DNA of 64,000 nucleotides. Source: CAVSUZ01 sp963791885 (GTDB lineage: Bacteria; Pseudomonadota; Alphaproteobacteria; Acetobacterales; Acetobacteraceae). The position numbers and the translations under genes were made by a program. Positions within the stretch are counted from its first letter, which is position 1, and each line of letters opens with the position of its first letter. The DNA lies in assembly GCA_963791885.1 (NCBI GenBank), contig CAWBUL010000004.1, forward strand, positions 248,001-312,000, given 5' to 3'. Of this stretch, positions 1-9,091 are shown piece by piece. The notes beneath the pieces were generated by a model, which saw nothing but the letters and a program-made list of their open reading frames with translations, searched no databases and had not been told where the DNA came from.

Positions 1-113
1 CAGCTGACCTCCTCGATCGAGGCGTGCGCGATCAAGATGAGCACGGCCGGGGTCCCGGCCTGCCAATCGAACGAGTATCGGCGCCAGTCTGGCGCCCGGC
101 CTTCGTCGAGCAT
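1..113 (-). CDS. possible partial CDS at left edge, unknown function
   Basis: An ATG at 113 opens a minus-strand frame that stays open for 37 codons and runs off the left end. Nearly all third codon positions are G or C, unlike the bases just upstream of the ATG, which is a fair coding signal. The peptide begins MLDEGRAPDWRRYSFDW and then becomes hydrophobic (AVLILIAHAS). I do not recognise the family. No strong ribosome binding site precedes the ATG. The 89 bases between it and the next gene hold no other feature I can support. Confidence 0.4.
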   Translation of the reverse strand, partial: MLDEGRAPDWRRYSFDWQAGTPAVLILIAHASIEEVS

Positions 114-202
114 CGTCAAACTAATCCATCCGCCTGCGGAACACGGACGGGAAGAAAATCCCTTAAAACCTGAAGGAACCGATAACGCGAAGTGCCCGCG
201 TG

Positions 203-1402
203 CTACGCTGCCACCCGCACCCGGTCGGCCAGCCGGTTGCCCATCCTGTCGCCGAAGAAAATATCCGTCGTGACCTCGTCGACCGAGCGGCAGCCCGTAT
301 AGGCCATCGTCTTGTCCAACTCCGTGCGGATAATGTTAATCGCGTGCGCCGCGCCGGCTTGGCCCGCGACCGCCGCGCCATACAGCGTCGCCCGTCCGCA
401 CAGCACGCCCTTCGCTCCCAGCGCCAGAGCCTTGGCGATATCCGCCCCGCGCCGCACGCCCGAATCCAGAAGCACCGTCCCGCGCTCGCCCACTGCCTCC
501 GCGATCTCCGGCAGCACGTCGATCGAGGCCACCGCGCTGTCCATGTTGCGCCCACCGTGATTCGACACGATCAGCCCATCCACGCCGTATTCGATCGCCT
601 TCACCGCGTCGTCCGTCCGGTTGATGCCCTTGATCATCAGAATGCCGGGCCACTTGTCGCGGAAGATCCGGATATCGTCCCAAGAAAGCGAATCCTGCCG
701 CATCACCTCCCGCACCGAGGGATCCGTCGTGATCGGCCGCCGATACGGGTCCGGATAATTCTCATACCGAGGCATGCCCGTGTTTCGCAGGTATTTCGAC
801 AAGACGCGCCCGACCCAACCCGGATGCAGCGCCACATCCATGGCGAAGCGCGGGTTTACCCGGAAGGGCAGGGCGAACCCGTTCCGCGCGTTATATTCCC
901 TGTTCGGTGGAACTATCGTATCTGTCGTAACGATCAGCGCTTCGAACCCCGCCCGGTGCGCACGTTCGATCAGCTGGTACGAAAGCTCCCGTTCTTTCCA
1001 CACATACAGCTGGAACCACAGCCGGCCACCCGCCTTCTCCGCGATCATCTCCATCGGTGTCAGCGACCCGGTGGCCGAGGTGAACGGAATTTTCGCCGCT
1101 GCCGCAGCCTTCGCGAGTTCCAACTCACCATAGTGCCAGCACAGGCCCGCGCCGCCCGTCGCCCCGATAGCCATCGGCATGCTAGCCGGCTTGCCGAACA
1201 GCGTCGTCGCCATGCTGCGATTGGAAACGTCCATCAGCGCCCGATGCCGCAGCTTGATCTTCTCGAAACCTGCCCGATTGTTGCGCAACGCAACCTCGTC
1301 TTCTGTGCCCCGATCGACGAACTGGAACACACCACGCGGCAGCTTCCGTTTTGCCGCCGCCCGCAAATCATTGATGTTGTAACAGCGATCCAGAACCGAC
1401 AT
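203..1402 (-). CDS. FMN-dependent alpha-hydroxy-acid oxidizing protein (lactate/mandelate dehydrogenase family)
   Basis: This 399-residue TIM-barrel enzyme oxidises an L-2-hydroxy acid to the 2-oxo acid using FMN. The family signature SNHGGRN is present around residues 280-286, with the catalytic base His282 and the substrate-binding Arg285. The FMN-phosphate stretch DSGVRRG follows near residue 315. QLYVWKERE (131-139) and TTDTIVPPNRE (159-169) match the usual beta-strand motifs. Length is normal for lldD/mdlB-type proteins. It is the last gene of the 4499-to-203 operon, 16 bases after the dioxygenase-like gene, so its substrate may be an intermediate of that pathway. The exact substrate cannot be told. 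Confidence 0.9.
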   Translation of the reverse strand: MSVLDRCYNINDLRAAAKRKLPRGVFQFVDRGTEDEVALRNNRAGFEKIKLRHRALMDVSNRSMATTLFGKPASMPMAIGATGGAGLCWHYGELELAKAAAAAKIPFTSATGSLTPMEMIAEKAGGRLWFQLYVWKERELSYQLIERAHRAGFEALIVTTDTIVPPNREYNARNGFALPFRVNPRFAMDVALHPGWVGRVLSKYLRNTGMPRYENYPDPYRRPITTDPSVREVMRQDSLSWDDIRIFRDKWPGILMIKGINRTDDAVKAIEYGVDGLIVSNHGGRNMDSAVASIDVLPEIAEAVGERGTVLLDSGVRRGADIAKALALGAKGVLCGRATLYGAAVAGQAGAAHAINIIRTELDKTMAYTGCRSVDEVTTDIFFGDRMGNRLADRVRVAA

Positions 1403-1418
1403 TCTTCGACGTTCCCCT

Positions 1419-1799
1419 TTAACTTCCCTGCCGTGTCTCCGGCAGAATGGCTCCGTTCAGCGGCAACCGCTCCCCGAGCCACAACGCGTGTAGCAGATGA
1501 TCATCGCGCGGCCGGTCCGTCTCAGGATGCACCAGCACGATCAACCCTTGCCGGTTCAACATCAGCCACGGCACGAGCGAGTCAAACAGCTCCGTCCCGA
1601 ATGCCACCTGGAACATCGCAGTCGGATGCGGCCCAACCGGTACGTCGTGCCATCGTCCCATCCGGATGGGCGTGAACCGCTGCTCGATCTGCTCACGCAC
1701 CCAGGCTGCGGCCTCCTTCGTGTGTTCAGGGTCGTAGTAGATGTGCGCGTGATAGCCTTCAATCGCGCCGATATCCTTCGCTTCAGCCACCGATCTCAT
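1419..1799 (-). CDS. DOPA 4,5-dioxygenase family protein
   Basis: This 126-residue protein is the size of the bacterial DOPA 4,5-dioxygenase-like family. It shows the N-terminal GYHAHIYYD motif (residues 15-23), whose histidines are the likely metal ligands. A second histidine-containing stretch, VGPHPTAMFQVAF, follows, and then LNRQGLIVLVHPET. The family cleaves catechol-type rings in an extradiol manner, but many bacterial members are untested. Its ATG lies 17 bases inside the 3' end of the acyl-CoA ligase gene, implying translational coupling. A role in aromatic or phenolic acid breakdown with the adjacent ligase and thiolase is inference. Confidence 0.85.
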   Translation of the reverse strand: MRSVAEAKDIGAIEGYHAHIYYDPEHTKEAAAWVREQIEQRFTPIRMGRWHDVPVGPHPTAMFQVAFGTELFDSLVPWLMLNRQGLIVLVHPETDRPRDDHLLHALWLGERLPLNGAILPETRQGS

Positions 1800-3297
1800 C
1801 CTCCAGCATTCGGCGCACGTCCTTCTTTGCCACCTTGCCGTAGCCTGATTTCGGCAATTCCGGCCAGAACACGAACCGCGCCGGCCATTTGTACTTCGCC
1901 AGCCGACCCTCCAAAAACCCCATCAACTCCTGCTCTGCCACCGCATGCTCTGCCACCAGAACGGCGAAGCCGCACTCGCCCCATTTCTCATGCGGCATAC
2001 CAACCACGCAGGCCTCGCGCACGGCGGGATGCAACAGCAGAGCCTCCTCGATCTCGCGCGGATATACGTTCGACCCACCCGAGATATACATGTCCGAGGC
2101 GCGGCCCGTGATGTACACGAACCCCTCCGCATCGACGTGACCCAGATCGCCGGTGTGAAACCAACCGCCGGCAAACGCCTTGGCGTTGGCCTCCTCATTC
2201 TGGAAGTAACCATGCATGACCGATGGGCCGCGCACACAGATTTCGCCCGTCTCACCCGCGGCAACTGGCTGCGACGACGCGTCCAGGATCGCCACGTCTA
2301 CCCCCGTCCGAGGATAGCCGCAGCTTCCCACCTTCATCGTCGCATCATCGACACTGTGCAGATGCGGCGGCAGCACGGTGATCGCGCCCGTCACTTCGCC
2401 CAGCCCGAAATACTGCACCAGCACGGGCCCCAGCTTCTCCAGCGCGTGTTTTTGATCCGCGCGATACATCGGTGCGCCCGCATAAATCACATACCGCAGG
2501 GACGCATGATCATACCGATCCACCGCCTCATGCCGCGTCAGCATCGTCAGGATCGTCGGCACGGTGAACATGTTGGTCACGCGATGGCGCTCGACCAGTC
2601 GCCACGCCTCCTCGCAGTCGAATCGGTCGCCGCTCAGCAACACGCTCACCGCGCCTCGCGTTGCTTGCAGCAGCGCATGCACACCAGCGCCATGCGACAA
2701 CGGCGCCACCACCAGGGACGCGTCACGCTCCGTCATGCCCGGAATCAGATCCGCGATGTGGTTGTTGACGACGAAATTCATCTGCCCATGCGTCAACACC
2801 GCCGCCTTCGGCCGGCCTGTCGTGCCGGAGGTGTAGAAGAACCACAGGGGATGGTCTCGCCCCACCTCCACCGGTCGGTCCAGCGCCGCCGAACCGCCCG
2901 CCAACGCCTCCCACGACGCGCCCGGCCCATCACCCAGGGCCACCTCCACCCGCATCACCCGGTTCGCATCCCGCGCAGCCGCCGCATGGTCCGGAAATGC
3001 CGCATCGAAGATATGCACCGCGGCACCCGAGCTTTCCGCCAGATAGGCCACCTCCGCCGGCGTCAGCCGGAAATTGGTCGGAACCCACACCGCGCCGGCC
3101 ATCCACGTGGCCCACATCGTCTCCATCATCATCACCGAGTTCCGCGCGTGCAGCAGCACCCGATCGCCCGGCTGCACCCCAGCCGCGACCAGAGCACCCG
3201 CCGCCGCCCGCACCCGCCCCGCCATCTCGCCCCACGTCCACACGCGCTCGTCACGGATGAAAGCGGGACGGTCAGGCAGCCGCTGGGCCGTCTGCAA
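1783..3297 (-). CDS. acyl-CoA synthetase (AMP-forming)
   Basis: This ANL-superfamily ligase of about 504 residues activates a carboxylic acid to its CoA thioester via an acyl-adenylate. The P-loop-like motif YTSGTTGRPKAAVLTH is near residue 155, the A8 hinge region is HTGDLGHVD, and YISGGSNVYPREIEE follows. The C-terminal catalytic lysine sits in PKSGYGKVAKKDV. The only standard start in the preferred position is TTG at 3297. The open frame continues upstream (residues PTTNLASLL) to the thiolase stop, and this stretch resembles normal ligase N-termini. The real start may therefore be a CTG or ATA overlapping the thiolase stop near 3329. Second gene of the thiolase operon. Confidence 0.9.
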   Translation of the reverse strand: MQTAQRLPDRPAFIRDERVWTWGEMAGRVRAAAGALVAAGVQPGDRVLLHARNSVMMMETMWATWMAGAVWVPTNFRLTPAEVAYLAESSGAAVHIFDAAFPDHAAAARDANRVMRVEVALGDGPGASWEALAGGSAALDRPVEVGRDHPLWFFYTSGTTGRPKAAVLTHGQMNFVVNNHIADLIPGMTERDASLVVAPLSHGAGVHALLQATRGAVSVLLSGDRFDCEEAWRLVERHRVTNMFTVPTILTMLTRHEAVDRYDHASLRYVIYAGAPMYRADQKHALEKLGPVLVQYFGLGEVTGAITVLPPHLHSVDDATMKVGSCGYPRTGVDVAILDASSQPVAAGETGEICVRGPSVMHGYFQNEEANAKAFAGGWFHTGDLGHVDAEGFVYITGRASDMYISGGSNVYPREIEEALLLHPAVREACVVGMPHEKWGECGFAVLVAEHAVAEQELMGFLEGRLAKYKWPARFVFWPELPKSGYGKVAKKDVRRMLEDEIGG

Positions 3298-3326
3298 CAG
3301 AAGCGACGCGAGATTAGTCGTGGGTA

Positions 3327-4499
3327 TCAGCGAACCGCCTCCAGGATAGAGACGTAGTTGGCCACCGCCGCCCCACCCATGTTGAATACGCCGCCGATGT
3401 CAGCCTTGGTCAGCTGCATCCCCTCCGGCGCCGTGCCGGTCAGTTGCATCGCTGTCAGCGCGTGCATGGAGACGCCGGTAGCACCGATCGGATGACCCTT
3501 CGCCTTCAACCCGCCCGAGGGGTTCACCGGCAGCTTGCCATCCTTCTGCGTCCAGCCCTCCAGCACCGCGCGGGCGCCTTGGCCTGTCGCGGTCAGACCC
3601 ATCGCCTCGTATTCCAGGAGTTCCGCGATGGTGAAGCAGTCATGCGATTCCACGAAGGACAGGTCGTCCAGTTTCACCCCCGCGCTCGCCAACGCGCGCT
3701 GCCACGCATGCGCAGCGCCCTCGAACCGCGTGACGTCTCGCTTGGAGATTGGCAGGAAGTCGTTCACCTGCACCGCGGCGCGGAAGCGCACCGCCTTGCC
3801 GAGGCTTTCCGCCGTCTCCTCATCCGTCATCACCAGCGCTGCGGCACCGTCCGACACCAACGAACAATCGGTCCGCTTCAGCGGCGGCGCGACATACGGG
3901 TTCTTCTCGGAAACTTGCCGGCAGAAATCGAACCCCAGATCCTTGCGCATCTGCGCATAAGGGTTAGCCACGCCGTTCTTGTGGTTCTTCGCCGCGATCG
4001 CCGCCAGCGCATCCGACTGATCGCCATAGCGCTGGAAATACCGTTCCGCGATACGTCCGAACACGCCGGCGAACCCGGCGGGAATGTCGGCTTCTTCCTT
4101 CTTATAGGATGCCTTGAGCAGGATATCGCCGACTTCTTTGCCGGGGGTGGCGGTCATCTTCTCGACGCCGATCACCAGCGCGAAGCGGCCTCGCCCGCTC
4201 GCCAGAAAGTCCCGAGCGCCATGCACCGCCGCGGATCCCGAGGCGCACGCATTCTCAAACCGCGTTGACGGCCGGAAGCGCAACTCCGGCAAGTGCTGCA
4301 ACACCAGCGAGGACGGAAAGTCCTGCGCCGAGAAACCGTTATTGAACAGGCTCACGAAACTCGCGTCGATGTCCGTGGTGGCGATCCCGGCATCCGCGAT
4401 TGCCGCCCCGGCCACCCGGCCGATCAGGCTCTCGATATCCGGGTCGTCCAGCTTGCCGAAGGGTGAATGCGACCAGCCGACGATGCATGCTTCCGGCAT
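3327..4499 (-). CDS. thiolase / acetyl-CoA acetyltransferase family protein
   Basis: A 390-residue thiolase-fold protein. The nucleophilic cysteine is Cys85 in FENACASGSAA, and the active-site histidine lies in NPSGGLKAKGHPIGATG. The second cysteine motif near the C-terminus of classical thiolases (CxGxG) is replaced by NMGGAAVANYV. This resembles the SCP2/SCPx-like subgroup and may mean cleavage or another acyl transfer rather than Claisen condensation. The start at 4499 has an AGGAG ribosome site about seven bases upstream. It heads the operon with acyl-CoA ligase, DOPA-dioxygenase-like protein and hydroxy-acid oxidase. Confidence 0.88.
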   Translation of the reverse strand: MPEACIVGWSHSPFGKLDDPDIESLIGRVAGAAIADAGIATTDIDASFVSLFNNGFSAQDFPSSLVLQHLPELRFRPSTRFENACASGSAAVHGARDFLASGRGRFALVIGVEKMTATPGKEVGDILLKASYKKEEADIPAGFAGVFGRIAERYFQRYGDQSDALAAIAAKNHKNGVANPYAQMRKDLGFDFCRQVSEKNPYVAPPLKRTDCSLVSDGAAALVMTDEETAESLGKAVRFRAAVQVNDFLPISKRDVTRFEGAAHAWQRALASAGVKLDDLSFVESHDCFTIAELLEYEAMGLTATGQGARAVLEGWTQKDGKLPVNPSGGLKAKGHPIGATGVSMHALTAMQLTGTAPEGMQLTKADIGGVFNMGGAAVANYVSILEAVR

Positions 4500-4529
4500 C
4501 TTGCTCTCCTGCGAACCAATCGCCGGAGC

Positions 4530-5929
4530 TTAGCCCCTCGTTTGCGCCTCGGAAACCGGGGCATATCGGGCCGCGACCTCCTCCGCGACGGCCGTCGCGG
4601 GCAGAAGCCGCGTCCCGCCCAGGAAGATTTCGCTCACGGACCCATCGGTGCGCATCAGCCGTGCATCCTCGTGGTAACTCTCGTACCCATTCGCAGCGAC
4701 AATCCGGCCGCGGTCTGGCTCCGTCACCTCGATTTCGGACGTATCCTGGAACGGCTTGCCCATCCGCGCGCCGGCGACCAGCACGCGGTTGCCCATGGCA
4801 CCAGGTCGACCACGCCCCACAGGCTCCACCACCGCCCGGTCCATTCCGCCAGACTTGCATCCGGCACACCGCGCGTCGCGAACGCACGCAGGATATGCAC
4901 GATGCCCTCCAGCCAGTATCCGGCCCAGCCGTCGATCGCGTTAGTCAACACGGAAACCGTCAGCGCCCGGTCTAGAATCATGCAGGTCTGGGAAATGTAC
5001 CCCTGCAGTCCCCCGCCATGCCCGAACCAATTCCATCCCTCGAAGGAGCCGCTCATGGTCCCCAGCCCGTACCACCGCTCCAGGCTCGCGTGCGGATTGC
5101 GCCACTGCCGCCGCGTCATCTCACGCCTGCTCTCGACCGACAGCATGCTGCGGTCAGCCTCTGGCGACAGCTGCGCATAGAACCGCGCCAGGTCGCGCGC
5201 TGTGCTGACGAATCCGCCCGCGGGCGCCGTGGCGTTCAACGTTTGATCCCCCGGAATCACCAACCGATGCCCGAGCAGCGCCTTGCTGCTGTGTCCCCGC
5301 GCGAATGGCGTGCCTACTGGCAGCGGCATGTCGGGCGTTGTTTCCGTCAGCCCTGCGGGTTCAAGCACCGTTTGCGTGATCCAGTCGCGATACGGGGCGC
5401 CGGTGATCGCCTCAGTCACCAGGCCCAACAACGCGTATCCATGATTGGAATACTTGAAACGGGTGCTCGGGGAGATTGTCGGCGGCGCGTTCAGGTCGGA
5501 CAGCACCTCCTCCGCCCCCGGCGAGGGGCGTCGGTCCTGGAAATATCCGGCGTCCGGCGCATCACGCCGCAGGCCGCCACTGTGCGACAGGATCTGTGCC
5601 AGCGTTACGCGCGCGACCTCCGGATGCAGGCCGGTCAGATGCGTCCCCACCGGATCATCCAGCCGCAATCGCCCGGCTTCGCGCAGCGCCATGATCCCTG
5701 CCGCCGTAAAGCTCTTGGAATGCGACGCCACCCGGAACCGGTGCCTGGGCGTGAGCGTTTCCCGCGTGGAAAGATTTGCATGTCCGAACGCCGTCTCCAG
5801 CACCGGTTCGTCACCGTGCAGCACCGCCACGATGCACCCCGGCTGCTCTGATAGACGCAGCTGTAAGCCGAGCCAGGAGGCAATGTAATGGCAAGCAGGC
5901 GCAAGCCAGTCCGGATGGGTCGCGGTCAT
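4530..5929 (-). pseudogene. beta-lactamase-family serine hydrolase, reading frame broken near 4797
   Basis: A class C beta-lactamase-like serine hydrolase (penicillin-binding-protein fold). It has the catalytic SxxK in VASHSKSFTAAG, the YxN motif in FKYSNHGYALLG and the third motif in FGHGGGLQGY. The frame that carries these ends in an unrelated tail after GVVDLVP. The expected C-terminal domain (MGNRVLVAGARMGKPFQDTSEIEV and onward) is in the next frame and stops at 4530. Inserting one base between 4794 and 4800 joins them into about 466 residues, the normal family length. The ATG at 5929 is chosen over 5983 because it leaves room for a promoter against the divergent gene. True decay and sequencing error are both possible. 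Confidence 0.85.
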
Positions 5930-6000
5930 CCCCGATCTTAACACCAGTGAAACAACCCCGGAACTGTTGCCCCCGGCTTGCATGATGTAACAGGTTGCGC

Positions 6001-6720
6001 ATGCAAAAGCAGTGCGCGATCGCTGTGATGGCTAAGGCGCCGATCGCGGGCCGTTCCAAGACCCGTCTCGTGCCGCCGCTCAGTCCGGAACAAGCCGCAC
6101 GGCTGAGCGGCGCGTTTCTGTCGGACATCACCGCCAATATCGCCCTGGCGGCGCGTGACGCGCCTATCGATGGCTGGGTTGCCTACGCTCCTTCGGGAGC
6201 TGAACCGATGCTTGTCCCCTGGGCCGGTCCTGGGACGCGTCTGGTGCTAGCCGACGGCAATGATGACATGCCGGCATCCATTCAGGGACTCGGGCGCTGC
6301 CTTCTCCACGCGGCACGAAGCCTGTTCAAGCTTGGCTACACTGCAGTTTGCCTGGTGAACTCTGACAGTCCGACCTTGCCGACAACGATCCTGACCCAGG
6401 CCGCAGCGCTGCTGCTGCAAGATCCAGAGCATGTTGTGCTGGGTCCTGCGGAGGACGGCGGCTATTACCTGATCGGCATGGGCGCGCCGCACTCCATGCT
6501 GTTCGCTGACATCACATGGAGTTCGGCATCAGTCGCCGAAGAAACACGTGTCCGCACGAAAGAGATCGGCTTGACGATGACCGAGCTCGCTCCGTGGTAC
6601 GATGTTGACGATCCGACTTCGCTGCACCGCCTCGCTGCCGAAATCGGTGCGTACCCGAATGGGTCAGAATTCCTCGCCCCGATAACGCGATCGTGCCTCA
6701 GGGATTTCGGTCTCGCATGA
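6001..6720 (+). CDS. DUF2064 / TIGR04282-type glycosyltransferase
   Basis: A nucleotide-sugar-transferase-fold protein of about 239 residues in the DUF2064 family, named after its association with radical SAM/selenodomain and arsenosugar gene sets. Visible motifs are MAKAPIAGRSKTRLVPPLSP at the N-terminus (nucleotide binding), CLVNSDSPTLP (metal-binding DSD) and GPAEDGGYYLIGM. The ATG at 6001 is preferred to an in-frame TTG two codons earlier. First gene of a five-gene plus-strand cassette. The next gene starts at 6717 with an ATGA overlap. The specific donor and acceptor cannot be told from sequence. Confidence 0.85.
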   Translation: MQKQCAIAVMAKAPIAGRSKTRLVPPLSPEQAARLSGAFLSDITANIALAARDAPIDGWVAYAPSGAEPMLVPWAGPGTRLVLADGNDDMPASIQGLGRCLLHAARSLFKLGYTAVCLVNSDSPTLPTTILTQAAALLLQDPEHVVLGPAEDGGYYLIGMGAPHSMLFADITWSSASVAEETRVRTKEIGLTMTELAPWYDVDDPTSLHRLAAEIGAYPNGSEFLAPITRSCLRDFGLA

Positions 6721-8045
6721 TAGCACTGGGGACGCTCGGTGCCGCACTCATTGCGCTGACTTTGGGCGGCCTCGCCCTGCACGTGCCCGGATCAGTCAGT
6801 GTCGGCACAATGCCCCGTACATACCTGTTCATCCTGCTCCTCGCGGTGGCCGGAGCCGTGTATCTGATCGCGGTACGCCAGGTGCTAAGGGCTCCACTGC
6901 CGATCGGACGCCGCGCATTGCCGCTTGTCGTCGCTGTGGCACTTGCGCTGCGCGCGCCTCTGGTTCCAGTAGCGCCGTTCCTGTCCAGCGACATGTACCG
7001 CTACGTGTGGGACGGTCGCGTCGCGGACGCCGGAATCAATCCGTATCGCTACATTCCGGCTGACCCGGCCCTGGCATCTTTGCGCGACAACGCCATCTAT
7101 CCGCACGTCAATCGCCGAAACTATGCGCGCACCATCTATCCACCGGCCGCGCAAATCGTTTTCGCAGCGGTCACAGCGATCAGCCCGACTGTCATTGCCA
7201 TGAAGCTGGCCATGCTGGCTTTCGAGACAGTGGGCATGGTTTGCATCGTGCTGCTTCTGCGCCGCGCCGGCCTGCCCGCGGTGCGCTTGCTGATCTACGC
7301 CTGGAATCCATTGACCGTTTGGTGTTTCGCGGGCAACGGACACGTCGATGCCATCGCGATTGGTTTCATCGGCCTCGCACTGATTGCCGCCGCGGTCCAA
7401 CACGCGCCGTGGTCCGGCGTCGCACTGGCGCTCGCGACACTGACGAAGTTCCTGCCTGCTTCCATCTGTCCGGCGCTGTGGCGCCCATGGGACTGGAAAC
7501 TGCCGCTTTGCTTCCTGGCCGTCTGCGTGCTTCTTTACCTTCCATATTCCGGTGTGGGAGCGCACGTGCTGGGCTTCCTTCCCCATTACGGCACGGAAGA
7601 AGCGATCGCCAACGGCCAGGGCATCTGGTTGCTCGCGGGTCTCGGCATGCTCGGCACGCTGCCGGCCTGGGCGACGCCGGCCTACCTGGGCGTCGCTGTT
7701 ATTAGTCTCGCGGTGATCGCGATCATTCTTACTTTCCGACCCCGTCCCATGGACGCTGCCGCCCAGGTGCGCCTGATGTGCGGTCATGCGGCGATCCTGG
7801 CAGCCTGCACCGTCGCGGCAATCAGTCCGCACTATCCCTGGTATTTTGTCTGGCTCGCCGTTCCGGCCTGCGTGCAGCCGTACCGGGCCGTTCTGTGGCT
7901 CTCGATCGCACCACTCGCGCTGTATCTTGATCCATGGCGCGAATACTTCATCTGGCCGTGCTTGCTTTACGTCCCGGCAATCGTGCTGGCTCTGCGGGAA
8001 CACCTTCGCATGGAACCGCGCCTCGCCGCGCAGGGAAGCCGCTAA
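6717..8045 (+). CDS. polytopic GT-C type glycosyltransferase (mannosyltransferase-like)
   Basis: An integral membrane protein of about 442 residues with roughly ten hydrophobic helices. The first extracytoplasmic loop carries LSSDMYRYVWDGRVADAGINPYRY, a DMYRY..DGR pattern typical of polyprenyl-phosphate-sugar-dependent GT-C enzymes. Further conserved points are RTIYPPAAQ, GNGHVDAIAIGF, TKFLP and SPHYPWYF. Such enzymes take sugar from a lipid-phosphate donor on the outer face of the membrane. The start is taken as the ATG at 6717 because it overlaps the upstream stop (ATGA). A GTG at 6693 is possible but would add a hydrophilic tail. The stop overlaps the radical SAM start (TAATG). Confidence 0.82.
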   Translation: MIALGTLGAALIALTLGGLALHVPGSVSVGTMPRTYLFILLLAVAGAVYLIAVRQVLRAPLPIGRRALPLVVAVALALRAPLVPVAPFLSSDMYRYVWDGRVADAGINPYRYIPADPALASLRDNAIYPHVNRRNYARTIYPPAAQIVFAAVTAISPTVIAMKLAMLAFETVGMVCIVLLLRRAGLPAVRLLIYAWNPLTVWCFAGNGHVDAIAIGFIGLALIAAAVQHAPWSGVALALATLTKFLPASICPALWRPWDWKLPLCFLAVCVLLYLPYSGVGAHVLGFLPHYGTEEAIANGQGIWLLAGLGMLGTLPAWATPAYLGVAVISLAVIAIILTFRPRPMDAAAQVRLMCGHAAILAACTVAAISPHYPWYFVWLAVPACVQPYRAVLWLSIAPLALYLDPWREYFIWPCLLYVPAIVLALREHLRMEPRLAAQGSR

Positions 8046-9088
8046 TGTCCGGAATCGATCCGCGCCGCTATTTCGAAGCCGTCAGCCGAACGCGGGCCGA
8101 GCATGCAAATGCTCCGCCCGTCTGTCTGTATCTGGAGGTCACCAACCGCTGCAACCTGCTCTGCGAAACCTGCCCGCGCACCTTCGAGGAGCTTGAGCCG
8201 CCCGCCGACATGAGCTGGGAAACGTTCACCCGTATCGTCGACCAGGTACCCAATGTAGCGCGCGCCGTTCTGCATGGTGTGGGTGAGCCGATGCTCGTGC
8301 GCGCGTTGCCGCGCATGATCAGCTACCTGAACGCGCGCGGGACATACGTGCTGTTCAACACCAACGGCACACTGCTGCGCCCTTCGAAGTTCCAGGAGTT
8401 GATCGATACCGGCCTGGATGAGCTTCGCGTCTCGCTCGATGCAGCTGACGCGCCGACATACAAGCTCGTGCGCGGACGTGACTTCTTCGCCCGCATCGTA
8501 CGCGATGTGCGTCGCTTCATTGATTATCAGCGCGAGGTAGGCGCGTCCACACCACGCGTATCGTTGTGGCTTACCGGCCTCAAAGAAACGATTACACAGC
8601 TTCCCGAATTCGTCCGACTTGCCGCGAAGATGGGTGTGCGCGAAGTCCACCTGCAACGCCTCGTCTTCGACGAAACCGGATTTGGCATGGCGCGCGCCAA
8701 TTCATCCTTGTTCGAGCGCTTGCAACAGCAGGAACAGGAGGCGATCGCCCAAGCGCGGGAGATCGCGGCGGACCTGGGCATCACATTCGACGCATCGGGC
8801 GCAACCGAGCCGGGCCTTAGTCTTCAGAAGGAAACGCCGGACCAGCCTTGGTCTCTGTGTCGGCGCCCCTGGTCGCTGATGTATTTCACCGCCCACGGAC
8901 GCGCCTTGCCCTGCTGCATCGCGCCATTTTCCGCGCGCGGCTACGAGACCTACACCCTCGGCGACGCCAAGCGGCAGAGCCTGGAAGAGATCTGGAACGG
9001 ACCTGCATACCGCGACTTTCGCCAGGCGCTGCTGTCGGACGCACCGCCGAAGCCGTGCGAGAATTGCGGCCTGCGCTGGAGCCTCTGA
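8045..9088 (+). CDS. radical SAM/SPASM domain protein
   Basis: This 347-residue radical SAM enzyme carries the 4Fe-4S motif CNLLCETC at residues 36-43 (CX3CX2C), after the usual LEVTNRCN strand. GVGEPML fits the GGE SAM-binding motif, and NTNGTLL fits the next barrel strand. The C-terminal region has a cysteine cluster (SLCRRPW, ALPCCIAP, KPCENCGLRW) typical of SPASM domains that hold auxiliary iron-sulfur clusters. The open frame extends upstream to 7934, but the ATG at 8045 overlaps the previous stop and starts the homologous part. SPASM proteins often modify peptides or sugars. In this glycosyltransferase cassette the substrate is unknown. Confidence 0.88.
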   Translation: MSGIDPRRYFEAVSRTRAEHANAPPVCLYLEVTNRCNLLCETCPRTFEELEPPADMSWETFTRIVDQVPNVARAVLHGVGEPMLVRALPRMISYLNARGTYVLFNTNGTLLRPSKFQELIDTGLDELRVSLDAADAPTYKLVRGRDFFARIVRDVRRFIDYQREVGASTPRVSLWLTGLKETITQLPEFVRLAAKMGVREVHLQRLVFDETGFGMARANSSLFERLQQQEQEAIAQAREIAADLGITFDASGATEPGLSLQKETPDQPWSLCRRPWSLMYFTAHGRALPCCIAPFSARGYETYTLGDAKRQSLEEIWNGPAYRDFRQALLSDAPPKPCENCGLRWSL

Positions 9089-9091
9089 TCC

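Noticed and set aside
200..1675. 491-codon plus-strand open frame
   Set aside because: It is antisense to the hydroxy-acid oxidase and dioxygenase-like genes, arginine- and histidine-rich, and has no family motif. High GC keeps such shadow frames open.
1945..3357. 470-codon plus-strand open frame
   Set aside because: It lies antisense to the acyl-CoA ligase, whose motifs are complete. The predicted peptide is full of His/Arg runs typical of a shadow frame.
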